A program made the translations under genes and the position numbers. Under the pieces are notes generated by a model. It saw only the letters and a program-made list of their open reading frames with translations, was not told where the DNA came from and ran no database searches. From Odontocerum albicorne (Eukaryota > Arthropoda > Insecta > Trichoptera > Odontoceridae), in assembly GCA_949825065.1 (NCBI GenBank), contig OX463859.1, positions 4,192,217-4,256,216 on the forward strand: DNA of 64,000 nt, given 5' to 3'. Of the stretch, positions 44,401 through 57,500 are shown piece after piece; the first letter of the stretch is position 1; every line of letters begins with the position of its first letter.

Positions 44401-47400
44401 GAGTTAAATATTTTTTGAGCAGTTTCGTCTTATGGGACTAAGAACCTTTCAAGTGTAATCAATTTTTTTTTGTCTGATTTCATATTTTCCCTTACTTATT
44501 ATTGATAAGCGATATAAATAACCCTCAAATACCAAAAAACAAGTGTTTTGTGAGTTAAATATTTTTTGAGCAGTTTTGTCTTTTGGGACTTAGAACCTTT
44601 CAAGTTTTATCAATTTTTTTTTGTCTTATTTCATATTATTTCTAACTTATTATTGATAAGCGATATTAATAACCCTCAAATACCAAAAAACAAGTGTTTT
44701 GTGAGTTAAATATTTTTTGAGCAGTTTCGTCTTTTGGGACTAAGAACCTTTCAAGTTTAATCAATTTTTTTTTTGTCCTATTTCATATTATTTCTTACTT
44801 ATTATTGATAAGCGATATTAATAACCCTCAAATACCAAAAAACAAGTGTTTTGTGAGTTAAATATTTTTTGAGCAGTTTCGTCTTTTGGGACTAAGAACC
44901 TTTCAAGTTTAATAATTTTTTTTTTGTCTGATTTCATATTTTTTCTTACTTATTATTGATAAGCGATATTAATCACCCTCAAATACCAAAAAACAAGTGT
45001 TTTGCGACTTAAATATTTTTTGAGCAGTTTCGTCTTTTGGGACTTAGAACCTTTCAAGTTTTATCAATTTTTTTTTGTCTTATTTCATATTATTTCTAAC
45101 TTATTATTGATAAGCGATATTAATAACCCTCAAATACCAAAAAACAAGTGTTTTGTGAGTTAAATATTTTTTGAGCAGTTTCGTCTTTTGGGACTAAGAA
45201 CCTTTCAAGTTTAATAATTTTTTTTTTGTCTGATTTCATATTTTTTCTTACTTATTATTGATAAGCGATATTAATCACCCTCAAATACCAAAAAACAAGT
45301 GTTTTGTGAATTAAATAATTTTTTTGAGCAGTTTCGTCTTTTGGGACTAAGAACCTTTAAAGTTTAATCAATTTTTTTTTGTCTGATTTCACATTTTTTC
45401 TTATTTATTATTGATAAGCGATATAAATAACCCTCAAATACCAAAAAACAAGTGTTTTGTGAGTTAAATATTTTTTGAGCAGTTTCGTCTTTTGGGACTA
45501 AGAACCTTTCAAGTTTAATCAAATTTTTTTTGTCTGATTTCACATTTTTTCTTATTTATTATTGATAAGCGATATAAATAACCCTCAAATACCAAAAAAC
45601 AAGTGTTTTGTGAGTTAAATATTTTTTGAGCAGTTACGTATTTTGGGACTAAGAACCTTTACAGTTTAATCAAAAAAATTTTGTCTGATTTCATATTTTT
45701 TCTTACTTATTATTGATAAGCGATATTAATAACCCTCAAATACCAAAAAACAAGTGTTTTGTGAGTTAAATATTTTTTGAGCAGTTTCGTCTTTTGGGAC
45801 TAAGAACCTTTCAAGTTTAATCAATTTTTTTTTGTCTGATTTCATATTTTTTCTTACTTATTATTGATAAGCGATATTAATAACCCTCAAAAACCAAAAA
45901 ACAAGTGTTTTGTGAGTTAATTATTTTTTGAGCAGTTTCGTCTTTTGGGACTAAGAACCTTTCAAGTTTAATCAATTTTTTTTTTCTGATTTCATATTTT
46001 TTCTTACTTATTATTGATAAGCGATATTAATTACCCTCAAATACAAAAAAACAAGTGTTTTGTGAGTTAAATATTTTTTGCGCAGTTTTGTCTTTTAAGA
46101 CTAAGAACCTTTCAAGTTTAATCAAAAAATTTTTGTCTGATTTCATATTTTTTCTTACTTATTATTGATAAGCGATATTAATAACCCTCAAATACCAAAA
46201 AACAAGTGTTTTGCGAGTTAAATATTTTTTGAGCAGTTTCGTCTTTTGGGACTTAGAACCTTTCAAGTTTAATCATTTTTTTTTTGTCTTATTTCATATT
46301 ATTTCTTACTTATTATTGATAAGCGATATTAATAACCCTCAAATACCAAAAAACAAGTGTTTTGTGAGTTAAATATTTTTTGAGCAGTTTCGTCTTTTGG
46401 GACTAAGAACCTTTCAAGTTTAATCAAAAAAATTTTGTCTGATTTCATATTTTTTCTTACTTATTATTGATAAGCGATATTAATAACCCTCAAATACCAA
46501 AAAACAAGTGTTTTGTGAGTTAATTATTTTTTGAGCAGTTTCGTCTTTTGGGACTAAGAACCTTTCAAGTTTAATCAATTTTTTTTTTTCTGATTTCATA
46601 TTTTTTCTTACTTATTATTGATAAGCGATATTAATAACCCTCAAATACAAAAAAACAAGTGTTTTGTGAGTTAAATATTTTTTGCGCATTTTCCTCTATT
46701 TAGACTAAGAACGATTCAAGTTTAGTCAATTTTTTTTGTCTGATTTTATATTATTACTTACTTATTATTGATAAGCGATATTAATAACCCTCAAATACCA
46801 AAAAACAAGCGTTTTGTGAGTTAAATATTTTTTGAGCAGTTACGTCTTTTGGGACTAAGAACCTTTCAAGTGTTATCAATTTTTTTTTTCTGATTTCATA
46901 TTTTTTCTTACTTATTATTGATAAGCGATATAAATAACCCTCAAATACCAAAACACAAGTGTTTTGTGAGTTAAATATTTTTTGAGCAGTTTTGTCTTTT
47001 AAGACTAAGAACCTTTCAAGTTTAATCAAAAAATTTTTGTCTGATTTCATATTTTTTCTTACTTATTATTGAAAAGCGATATTAATAACCCTCAAATACC
47101 AAAAAACAAGTGTTTTGCGAGTTAAATATTTTTTGAGCAGTTTCGTCTTTTGGGACTAAGAACCTTTAAAGTTTAATCAATTTTTTTTTTTCTGATTTCA
47201 TATTTTTTCTTACTTATTATTGATAAGCGATATTAATAACCCTCAAATACAAAAAAACAAGTGTTTTGTGAGTTAAATATTTTTTGCGCATTTTCCTCTA
47301 TTTAGACTAAGAACGATTCAAGTTTAGTCAATTTTTTTTGTCTGATTTTATATTATTACTTACTTATTATTGATAAGCGATATTAATAACCCTCAAATAC

Positions 47401-48586
47401 CAAAAAACAAGCGTTTTGTGAGTTAAATATTTTTTGAGCAGTTACGTCTTTTGGGACTAAGAACCTTTCAAGTGTTATCAATTTTTTTTTTCTGATTTCA
47501 TATTTTTTCTTACTTATTATTGATAAGCGATATAAATTACCCTCAAATACCAAAAAACAAGTGTTTTGTGAGTTAAATATTTTTTGAGCAGTTTTGTCTT
47601 TTAAGACTAAGAACCTTTCAAGATTAATCAAAAAATTTTTGTCTGATTTCATATTTTTTCTTACTTATTATTGATAAGCGATATTAATAACCCTCAAATA
47701 CCAAAAAACAAGTGTTTTGCGAGTTAAATATTTTTTGAGCAGTTTCGTCTTTTGGGACTTAGAACCTTTCAAGTTTAACCATTTTTTTTTTGTCTGATTT
47801 TATATTATTACTTATTTATTATTGATAAGCGATATAAATAACCCTCAAATACCAAAAAACAAGTGTTTTGTGAGTTAAATATTTTTTGAGCAGTTTCGTC
47901 TTTTGGGACTAAGAACCTTTCAAGTTTAATCAATTTTTTTTTGTCTGATTTCATATTTTTTCTAACTTATTATTGATAAGCGATATTAATAACCCTCAAA
48001 TACCAAAAAACAAGTGTTTTGTGAGTTAATTATTTTTTGAGCAGTTTCGTCTTTTGGGACTAAGAACCTTTCAAGTTAAATCAATTTTTTTTTGTCTGAT
48101 TTCACATTTTTTCTTATTTATTATTGATAAGCGATATAAATTACCCTCAAATACCAAAAAACAAGTGTTTTGTGAGTTAAATATTTTTTGCGCATTTTCC
48201 TCTATTGAGACTAAAAACGATTCAAGTTAAGTCAATTTTTTTTGTCTGATTTAATATTATTACTTACTTATTATTGATAAGCGATATTAATAACCCTCAA
48301 ATACCAAAAAACAAGTGTTTTGTGAGTTAAATATTTTTTGAGCAGTTTTGTCTTTTAAGACTAAGAACCTTTCAAGTTTAATCAAAAAAAATTTGTCTGA
48401 TTTCATATTTTTTCTTACTTATTATTGATAAGCGATATTAATATCCATCAAATACCAAAAAACAAGTGTTTTGTGAGTTAATTATTTTTTGAGCAGTTTC
48501 GTCTTTTGGGACTAAGAACCTTTCAAGTTTAATCAATTTTTTTTTCTGATTTCATATTTTTTCTTACTTATTATTGATAAGCGATA
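38500..48586 (+). repeat. Satellite C higher-order unit 1 (10,087 bp)
   Basis: The order of monomer variants and rare private changes repeats downstream with an offset of 10,087 bp at its start: 38500 corresponds to 48587 and 39941 to 50028. The offset becomes 10,098 at 43614/53712 because this unit lacks 11 bp near 42979. This unit carries two monomers (about 302 bp, near 44957-45258) that are absent from unit 2. The phase chosen is arbitrary. Homologous sequence extends left to about 36.2 kb (36392 corresponds to 46781). Confidence 0.85.
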
Positions 48587-51500
48587 TTAATAACCCTCAA
48601 ATACAAAAAAACAAGCGTTTTGTGAGTTAAATATTTTTTGAGCAGTTACGTCTTTTGGGACTAAGAACCTTTCAAGTGTTATCAATTTTTTTTTTCTGAT
48701 TTCATATTTTTTCTTACTTATTATTGATAAGCGATATAAATAACCCTCAAATACCAAAAAACAAGTGTTTTGTGAGTTAAATATTTTTTGAGCAGTTTTG
48801 TCTTTTAGGACTAAGAACCTTTCAAGTTTAATCAAAAAAAATTTGTCTGATTTCATATTTTTTCTTACTTATTATTGATAAGCGATATTAATTACCCTCA
48901 AATACCAAAAAAGAAGTGTTTTGTGAGTTAAATATTTTTTGAGCAGTTTCGTCTTTTGGGAATAAGAACCTTTCAAGTTTAATAATTTTTTTTTTGTCTG
49001 ATTTCATATTTTTTTTACTTATTATTGATAAGCGATATTAATAACCCTCAAATACCAAAAAATAAGTGTTTTGTGAGTTAAATATTTTTTGCGCATTTTC
49101 CTCTATTGAGACTAAGAACCTTTCAAGTTAAGTCAATTTTTTTTTGTCTTATTTCATATTATTTCTTACTTATTATTGATAAGCGATATTAATAACCCTC
49201 AAATACCAAAAAACAAGTGTTTTGTGAGTTAAATATTTTTTGAGCAGTTTCGTCTTTTGGGACTAAGAACCTTTCAAGTTTAATAAATTTTTTTTTGTCT
49301 GATTTCATATTTTTTCTTACTTATTATTGATAAGCGATATATATAACCCTCAAATACCAAAAAACAAGTGTTTTGTGAGTTAAATGTATTTTGCGCATTT
49401 TCCTCTATTGAGACTAAGAACCTTTCAAGTTTAGTCAATTTTTTTTGTATGATTTCATATTATTACTTACTTATTATTGATAAGCGATATTAATCACCCT
49501 CAAATACCAAAAAACAAGTGTTTTGTGAATCAAATAATTTTTTGAGCAGTTTCGTCTTTTGGGACTAAGAACCTTTCAAGTTAAATCAATTTTTTTTTGT
49601 CTCATTTCACATTTTTTCTTATTTATTATTGATAAGCGATATAAATAACCCTCAAATACCAAAAAACAAGTGTTTTGTGAGTTAAATATTTTTTGAGCAG
49701 TTTTGTCTTTTAAGACTAAGAACCTTTACAGTTTAATCAAAAAAAATTTGTCTGATTTCATATTTTTTCTTACTTATTATTGATAAGCGATATTAATAAC
49801 CCTCAAATACCAAAAAAGAAGTGTTTTGCGAGTTAAATATTTTTTGAGCAGTTTCGTCTTTTGAGACTAAGAACCTTTCAAGTTAAATCAATTTTTTTTG
49901 GCTTATTTCATATTATTTCTTACTTATTATTGATAAGCGATATTAATAACCCTCAAATACCAAAAAACAAGTGTTTTGTGAGTTAAATATTTTTTGAGCA
50001 GTTTCGTCTTTTGGGACTAAGAACCTTTCAAGTTAAATCAATTTTTTTTTGTCTGATTTCATATTTTTTCTTACTTATTATTGATAAGCGATATAAATAA
50101 CCCTCAAATACCAAAAAACAAGTGTTTTGTGAGTTAATTATTTTTTGAGCAGTTTCGTCTTTTGGGACTAAGAACCTTTCAAGTTTAATCAAATTTTTTT
50201 TGTCTGATTTCACATTTTTTCTTATTTATTATTGATAAGCGATATTAATAACCCTCAAATACCAAAAAACAAGTGTTTTGTGAGTTAAATATTTTTTGCG
50301 CATTTTCCTCTATTGAGACTAAAAACGATTCAAGTTAAGTCAATTTTTTTTGTCTGATTTAATATTATTACTTACTTATTATTGATAAGCGATATTAATA
50401 ACCCTCAAATACCAAAAAACAAGTGTTTTGTGAGTTAAATATTTTTTGAGCAGCTTTGTCTTTAAAGACTAAGAACCTTTCAAGTTTAATCAAAAAAATT
50501 TTGTCTGATTTCATATTTTTTCTTACTTATTATTGATAAGCGATATTAATAACCCTCAAATACCAAAAAACAAGTGTTTTGTGAGTTAATTATTTTTTGA
50601 GCAGTTTCGTCTTTTGGGACTAAGAACCTTTCAAGTTTAATCAATTTTTTTTTTCTGATTTCATATTTTTTCTTACTTATTATTAATAAGCGATATTAAT
50701 AACCCTCAAATACAAAAAAACAACTGTTTTGTGAGTTAAATATTTTTTGCGCATTTTCCTCTATTTAGACTAAGAACGATTCAAGTTTAGTCAATTTTTT
50801 TTGTCTGATTTTATATTATTACTTACTTATTATTGATAAGCGATATTAATAACCCTCAAATACCAAAAAACAAGCGTTTTGTGAGTTAAATATTTTTTGA
50901 GCAGTTACGTCTTTTGGGACTAAGAACCTTTCAAGTGTTATCAATTTTTTTTTTCTGATTTCATATTTTTTCTTACTTATTATTGATAAGCGATATTAAT
51001 AACCCTCAAATACCAAAAAACAAGTGTTTTGTGAGTTAAATATTTTTTGAGCAGTTTTGTCTTTTAAGACTAAGAACCTTTCAAGTTTAATCAAAAATTT
51101 TTTGTCTGATTTCATATTTTTTCTTACTTATTATTGATAAGCGATATTAATAACCCTCAAATACCAAAAAACAAGTGTTTTGCGAGTTAAATATTTTTTG
51201 AGCAGTTTCGTCTTTTGGGACTTAGAACCTTTCAAGTTTAATCAATTTTTTTTTGTCTTATTTCATATTATTTCTTACTTATTATTGATAAGCGATATTA
51301 ATAACCCTCAAATACCAAAAAACAAGTGTTTTGTGAGTTAATATTTTTTGAGCAGTTTCGTCTTTTGGGACTAAGAACCTTTCAAGTTTAATCAATTTTT
51401 TTTTGTCTGATTTCATATTTTTTCTTACTTATTATTGATAAGCGATATTAATAACCCTCAAATACCAAAAAACAAGTGTTTTGCGAGTTAAATATTTTTT

Positions 51501-54500
51501 GAGCAGTTTCGTCTTTTGGGACTTAGAACCTTTCAAGTTTAATCAATTTTTTTTTGTCTTATTTCATATTATTTCTTACTTATTATTGATAAGCAATATT
51601 AATAACCCTCAAATACCAAAAAACAAGTGTTTTGTGAGTTAAATATTTTTTGAGCAGTTTCGTCTTTTGGGACTAAGAACCTTTCAAGTTTAATCAATTT
51701 TTTTTTTCTGATTTCATATTTTTTCTTACTTATTATTGATAAGCGATATTAATTACCCTCAAATACAAAAAAACAAGTGTTTTGTGAGTTAAATATTTTT
51801 TGCGCATTTTTCTCTATTTAGACTAAGAACGATTCAAGTTTAGTCAATTTTTTTTTGTCTGATTTTATATTATTACTTACTTATTATTGATAAGCGATAT
51901 AAATAACCCTCAAATACCAAAAAACAAGCGTTTTGTGAGTTAAATATTTTTTGAGCAGTTTTGTCTTTTAAGACTTAGAACCTTTACAGTTTAATCAAAA
52001 AAATTTTGTCCGATTTCATATTTTTTCTTACTTATTATTGATAAGCGATATTAATAACCCTCAAATACCAAAAAAGAAGTGTTTTGCGAGTAAAATATTT
52101 TTTGAGCAGTTTCGTCTTTTGAGACTAAGAACCTTTCAAGTTTAATCAATTTTTTTTTGTCTTATTTCATATTATTTCTTACTTATTATTGATAAGCGAT
52201 ATTAATAACCCTCAAATACCAAAAAACAAGTGTTTTGTGAGTTAAATATTTTTTGAGCAGTTTCGTCTTTTGGGACTAAGAACCTTTCAAGTTTAATCAA
52301 TTTTTTTTTTGTCCTATTTCATATTATTTCTTACTTATTATTGATAAGCGATATTAATAACCCTCAAATACCAAAAAACAAGTGTTTTGTGAGTTAAATA
52401 TTTTTTGAGCAGTTTCGTCTTTTGGGACTAAGAACCTTTCAAGTTTAATAAATTTTTTTTTGTCTGATTTCATATTTTTTCTTACTTATTATTGATAAGC
52501 GATATAAATAACCCTCAAATACCAAAAAACAAGTGTTTTGTGAGTTAAATATTTTTTGCGCATTTTCCTCTATTGAGACTAAGAACCTTTCAAGTTTAGT
52601 CAATTTTTTTTTGACTGATTTCATATTATTACTTACTTATTATTGATAAGCGATATTAATCACCCTCAAATACCAAAAAACAAGTGTTTTGTGAATTAAA
52701 TAATTTTTTGAGCAGTTTCGTCTTTTGGGACTAAGAACCTTTCAAGTTAAATCAATTTTTTTTTGTCTGATTTCACATTTTTTCTTATTTATTATTGATA
52801 AGCGATATAAATAACCCTCAAATACCAAAAAACAAGTGTTTTGTGAGTTAAATATTTTTTGAGCAGTTTTGTCTTTTAAGACTAAGAACCTTTACAGTTT
52901 AATCAAAAAAATTTTGTCCGATTTCATATTTTTTCTTACTTATTATTGATAAGCGATATTAATAACCCTCAAATACCAAAAAAGAAGTGTTTTGCGAGTA
53001 AAATTTTTTTTGAGCAGTTTCGTCTTTTGAGACTAAGAACCTTTCAAGTTTAATCAATTTTTTTTTGTCTTATTTCATATTATTTCTTACTTATTATTGA
53101 TAAGCGATATTAATAACCCTCAAATACCAAAAAACAAGTGTTTTGTGAGTTTATTATTTTTTGAGCAGTTTCGTCTTTTGGGACTAAGAACCTTTCAAGT
53201 TTAATCAATTTTTTTTTGTCTGATTTCACATTTTTTCTTACTTATTATTGATAAGCGATATAAATAACCCTCAAATACAAAAAAACAAGTGTTTTGTGAG
53301 TTAAATATTTTTTGCGCATTTTCCTCTATTGAGACTAAGAACGATTCAAGTTAAGTCAATTTTTTTTGTCTGATTTAATATTATTACTTACTTATTATTG
53401 ATAAGCGATATTAATACCCCTCAAATACCAAAAAACAAGCGTTTTGTGAGTTAAATATTTTTTGAGCAGTTTCGTCTTTTGGGACTAAGAACCTTTCAAG
53501 TGTAATCAATTTTTTTTTGTCTGATTTCATATTTTTTCTTACTTATTATTGATAAGCGATATTAATTACCCTCAAATACAAAAAAACAAGTGTTTTGTGA
53601 GTTAAATATTTCTTGCGCATTTTCCTCTATTGAGACTAAGAACGATTCATGTGTAGTCAATTTTTTTTGTCTGATTTAATATTATTACTTACTTATTATT
53701 GATAAGCGATATTAATACCCCTCAAATACCAAAAAACAAGCGTTTTGTGAGTTAAATATTTTTTGAGCAGTTTCGTCTTTTGGGACTAAGAACCTTTCAA
53801 GTTTAATCAATTTTTTTTGTCTGATTTCATATTTTTTCTTACTTATTATTGATAAGCGATATAAATAACCCTCAAATACCAAAAAACAAGTGTTTTGTGA
53901 GTTAAATATTTTTTGAGCAGTTTCGTCCTTTGGGACTAAGAACCTTTCAAGTTTAATCAATTTTTTTTGTCTGATTTCATATTTTTTCTTACTTATTATT
54001 GATAAGCGATATTAATAACCCTCAAATACAAAAAAACAAGTGTTTTGTGAGTTAAATATTTTTTGCGCATTTTCCTCTATTGAGACTAAGAACGATTCAA
54101 GTTAAGTAAATTTTTTTTGTCTGATTTAATATTATTACTTACTTATTATTGATAAGCGATATTAATACCCCTCAAATACCAAAAAACAAGCGTTTTGTGA
54201 GTTAAATATTTTTTGAGCAGTTTCGTCTTTTGGGACTAAGAACCTTTCAAGTGTAATCAATTTTTTTTTGTCTGATTTCATATTTTTTCTTACTTATTAT
54301 TGATAAGCGATATTAATTACCCTCAAATACAAAAAAACAAGTGTTTTGTGAGTTAAATATTTTTTGCGCATTTTCCTCTATTGAGACTAAGAACGATTCA
54401 AGTTAAGTCATTTTTTTTGTCTGATTTAATATTATTACTTACTTATTATTGATAAGCGATATTAATACCCCTCAAATACCAAAAAACAAGCGTTTTGTGA

Positions 54501-57500
54501 GTTAAATATTTTTTGAGCAGTTTCGTCTTATGGGACTAAGAACCTTTCAAGTGTAATCAATTTTTTTTTGTCTGATTTCATATTTTCCCTTACTTATTAT
54601 TGATAAGCGATATAAATAACCCTCAAATACCAAAAAACAAGTGTTTTGTGAGTTAAATATTTTTTGAGCAGTTTTGTCTTTTGGGACTTAGAACCTTTCA
54701 AGTTTTATCAATTTTTTTTTGTCTTATTTCATATTATTTCTAACTTATTATTGATAAGCGATATTAATAACCCTCAAATACCAAAAAACAAGTGTTTTGT
54801 GAGTTAAATATTTTTTGAGCAGTTTCGTCTTTTGGGACTAAGAACCTTTCAAGTTTAATCAATTTTTTTTTTGTCCTATTTCATATTATTTCTTACTTAT
54901 TATTGATAAGCGATATTAATAACCCTCAAATACCAAAAAACAAGTGTTTTGTGAGTTAAATATTTTTTGAGCAGTTTCGTCTTTTGGGACTAAGAACCTT
55001 TCAAGTTTAATAATTTTTTTTTTGTCTGATTTCATATTTTTTCTTACTTATTATTGATAAGCGATATTAATCACCCTCAAATACCAAAAAACAAGTGTTT
55101 TGTGAATTAAATAATTTTTTTGAGCAGTTTCGTCTTTTGGGACTAAGAACCTTTAAAGTTTAATCAATTTTTTTTTGTCTGATTTCACATTTTTTCTTAT
55201 TTATTATTGATAAGCGATATAAATAACCCTCAAATACCAAAAAACAAGTGTTTTGTGAGTTAAATATTTTTTGAGCAGTTTCGTCTTTTGGGACTAAGAA
55301 CCTTTCAAGTTAAATCATTTTTTTTTTGTCTGATTTCACATTTTTTCTTATTTATTATTGATAAGCGATATAAATAACCCTCAAATACCAAAAAACAAGT
55401 GTTTTGTGAGTTAAATATTTTTTGAGCAGTTACGTATTTTGGGACTAAGAACCTTTACAGTTTAATCAAAAAAATTTTGTCTGATTTCATATTTTTTCTT
55501 ACTTATTATTGATAAGCGATATTAATAACCCTCAAATACCAAAAAACAAGTGTTTTGTGAGTTAAATATTTTTTGAGCAGTTTCGTCTTTTGGGACTAAG
55601 AACCTTTCAAGTTTAATCAATATTTTTTTGTCTGATTTCATATTTTTTCTTACTTATTATTGATAAGCGATATTAATAACCCTCAAAAACCAAAAAACAA
55701 GTGTTTTGTGAGTTAATTATTTTTTGAGCAGTTTCGTCTTTTGGGACTAAGAACCTTTCAAGTTAAATCAATTTTTTTTTTCTGATTTCATATTTTTTCT
55801 TACTTATTATTGATAAGCGATATTAATTACCCTCAAATACAAAAAAACAAGTGTTTTGTGAGTTAAATATTTTTTGCGCAGTTTTGTCTTTTAAGACTAA
55901 GAACCTTTCAAGTTTAATCAAAAAATTTTTGTCTGATTTCATATTTTTTCTTACTTATTATTGATAAGCGATATTAATAACCCTCAAATACCAAAAAACA
56001 AGTGTTTTGCGAGTTAAATATTTTTTGAGCAGTTTCGTCTTTTGGGACTTAGAACCTTTCAAGTTTAATCAATTTTTTTTTGTCTTATTTCATATTATTT
56101 CTTACTTATTATTGATAAGCGATATTAATAACCCTCAAATACCAAAAAACAAGTGTTTTGTGAGTTAAATATTTTTTGAGCAGTTTCGTCTTTTGGGACT
56201 AAGAACCTTTCAAGTTTAATCAAAAAAATTTTGTCTGATTTCATATTTTTTCTTACTTATTATTGATAAGCGATATTAATAACCCTCAAAAACCAAAAAA
56301 CAAGTGTTTTGTGAGTTAATTATTTTTTGAGCAGTTTCGTCTTTTGGGACTAAGAACCTTTCAAGTTTAATCAATTTTTTTTTTCTGATTTCATATTTTT
56401 TCTTACTTATTATTGATAAGCGATATTAATTACCCTCAAATACAAAAAAACAAGTGTTTTGTGAGTTAAATATTTTTTGCGCAGTTTTGTCTTTTAAGAC
56501 TAAGAACCTTTCAAGTTTAATCAAAAAATTTTTGTCTGATTTCATATTTTTTCTTACTTATTATTGATAAGCGATATTAATAACCCTCAAATACCAAAAA
56601 ACAAGTGTTTTGCGAGTTAAATATTTTTTGAGCAGTTTCGTCTTTTGGGACTTAGAACCTTTCAAGTTTAATCATTTTTTTTTTGTCTTATTTCATATTA
56701 TTTCTTACTTATTATTGATAAGCGATATTAATAACCCTCAAATACCAAAAAACAAGTGTTTTGTGAGTTAAATATTTTTTGAGCAGTTTCGTCTTTTGGG
56801 ACTAAGAACCTTTCAAGTTTAATCAAAAAAATTTTGTCTGATTTCATATTTTTTCTTACTTATTATTGATAAGCGATATTAATAACCCTCAAATACCAAA
56901 AAACAAGTGTTTTGTGAGTTAATTATTTTTTGAGCAGTTTCGTCTTTTGGGACTAAGAACCTTTCAAGTTTAATCAATTTTTTTTTTCTGATTTCATATT
57001 TTTTCTTACTTATTATTGATAAGCGATATTAATAACCCTCAAATACAAAAAAACAAGTGTTTTGTGAGTTAAATATTTTTTGCGCATTTTCCTCTATTTA
57101 GACTAAGAACGATTCAAGTTTAGTCAATTTTTTTTGTCTGATTTTATATTATTACTTACTTATTATTGATAAGCGATATTAATAACCCTCAAATACCAAA
57201 AAACAAGCGTTTTGTGAGTTAAATATTTTTTGAGCAGTTACGTCTTTTGGGACTAAGAACCTTTCAAGTGTTATCAATTTTTTTTTTCTGATTTCATATT
57301 TTTTCTTACTTATTATTGATAAGCGATATAAATAACCCTCAAATACCAAAAAACAAGTGTTTTGTGAGTTAAATATTTTTTGAGCAGTTTTGTCTTTTAA
57401 GACTAAGAACCTTTCAAGTTTAATCAAAAAATTTTTGTCTGATTTCATATTTTTTCTTACTTATTATTGATAAGCGATATTAATAACCCTCAAATACCAA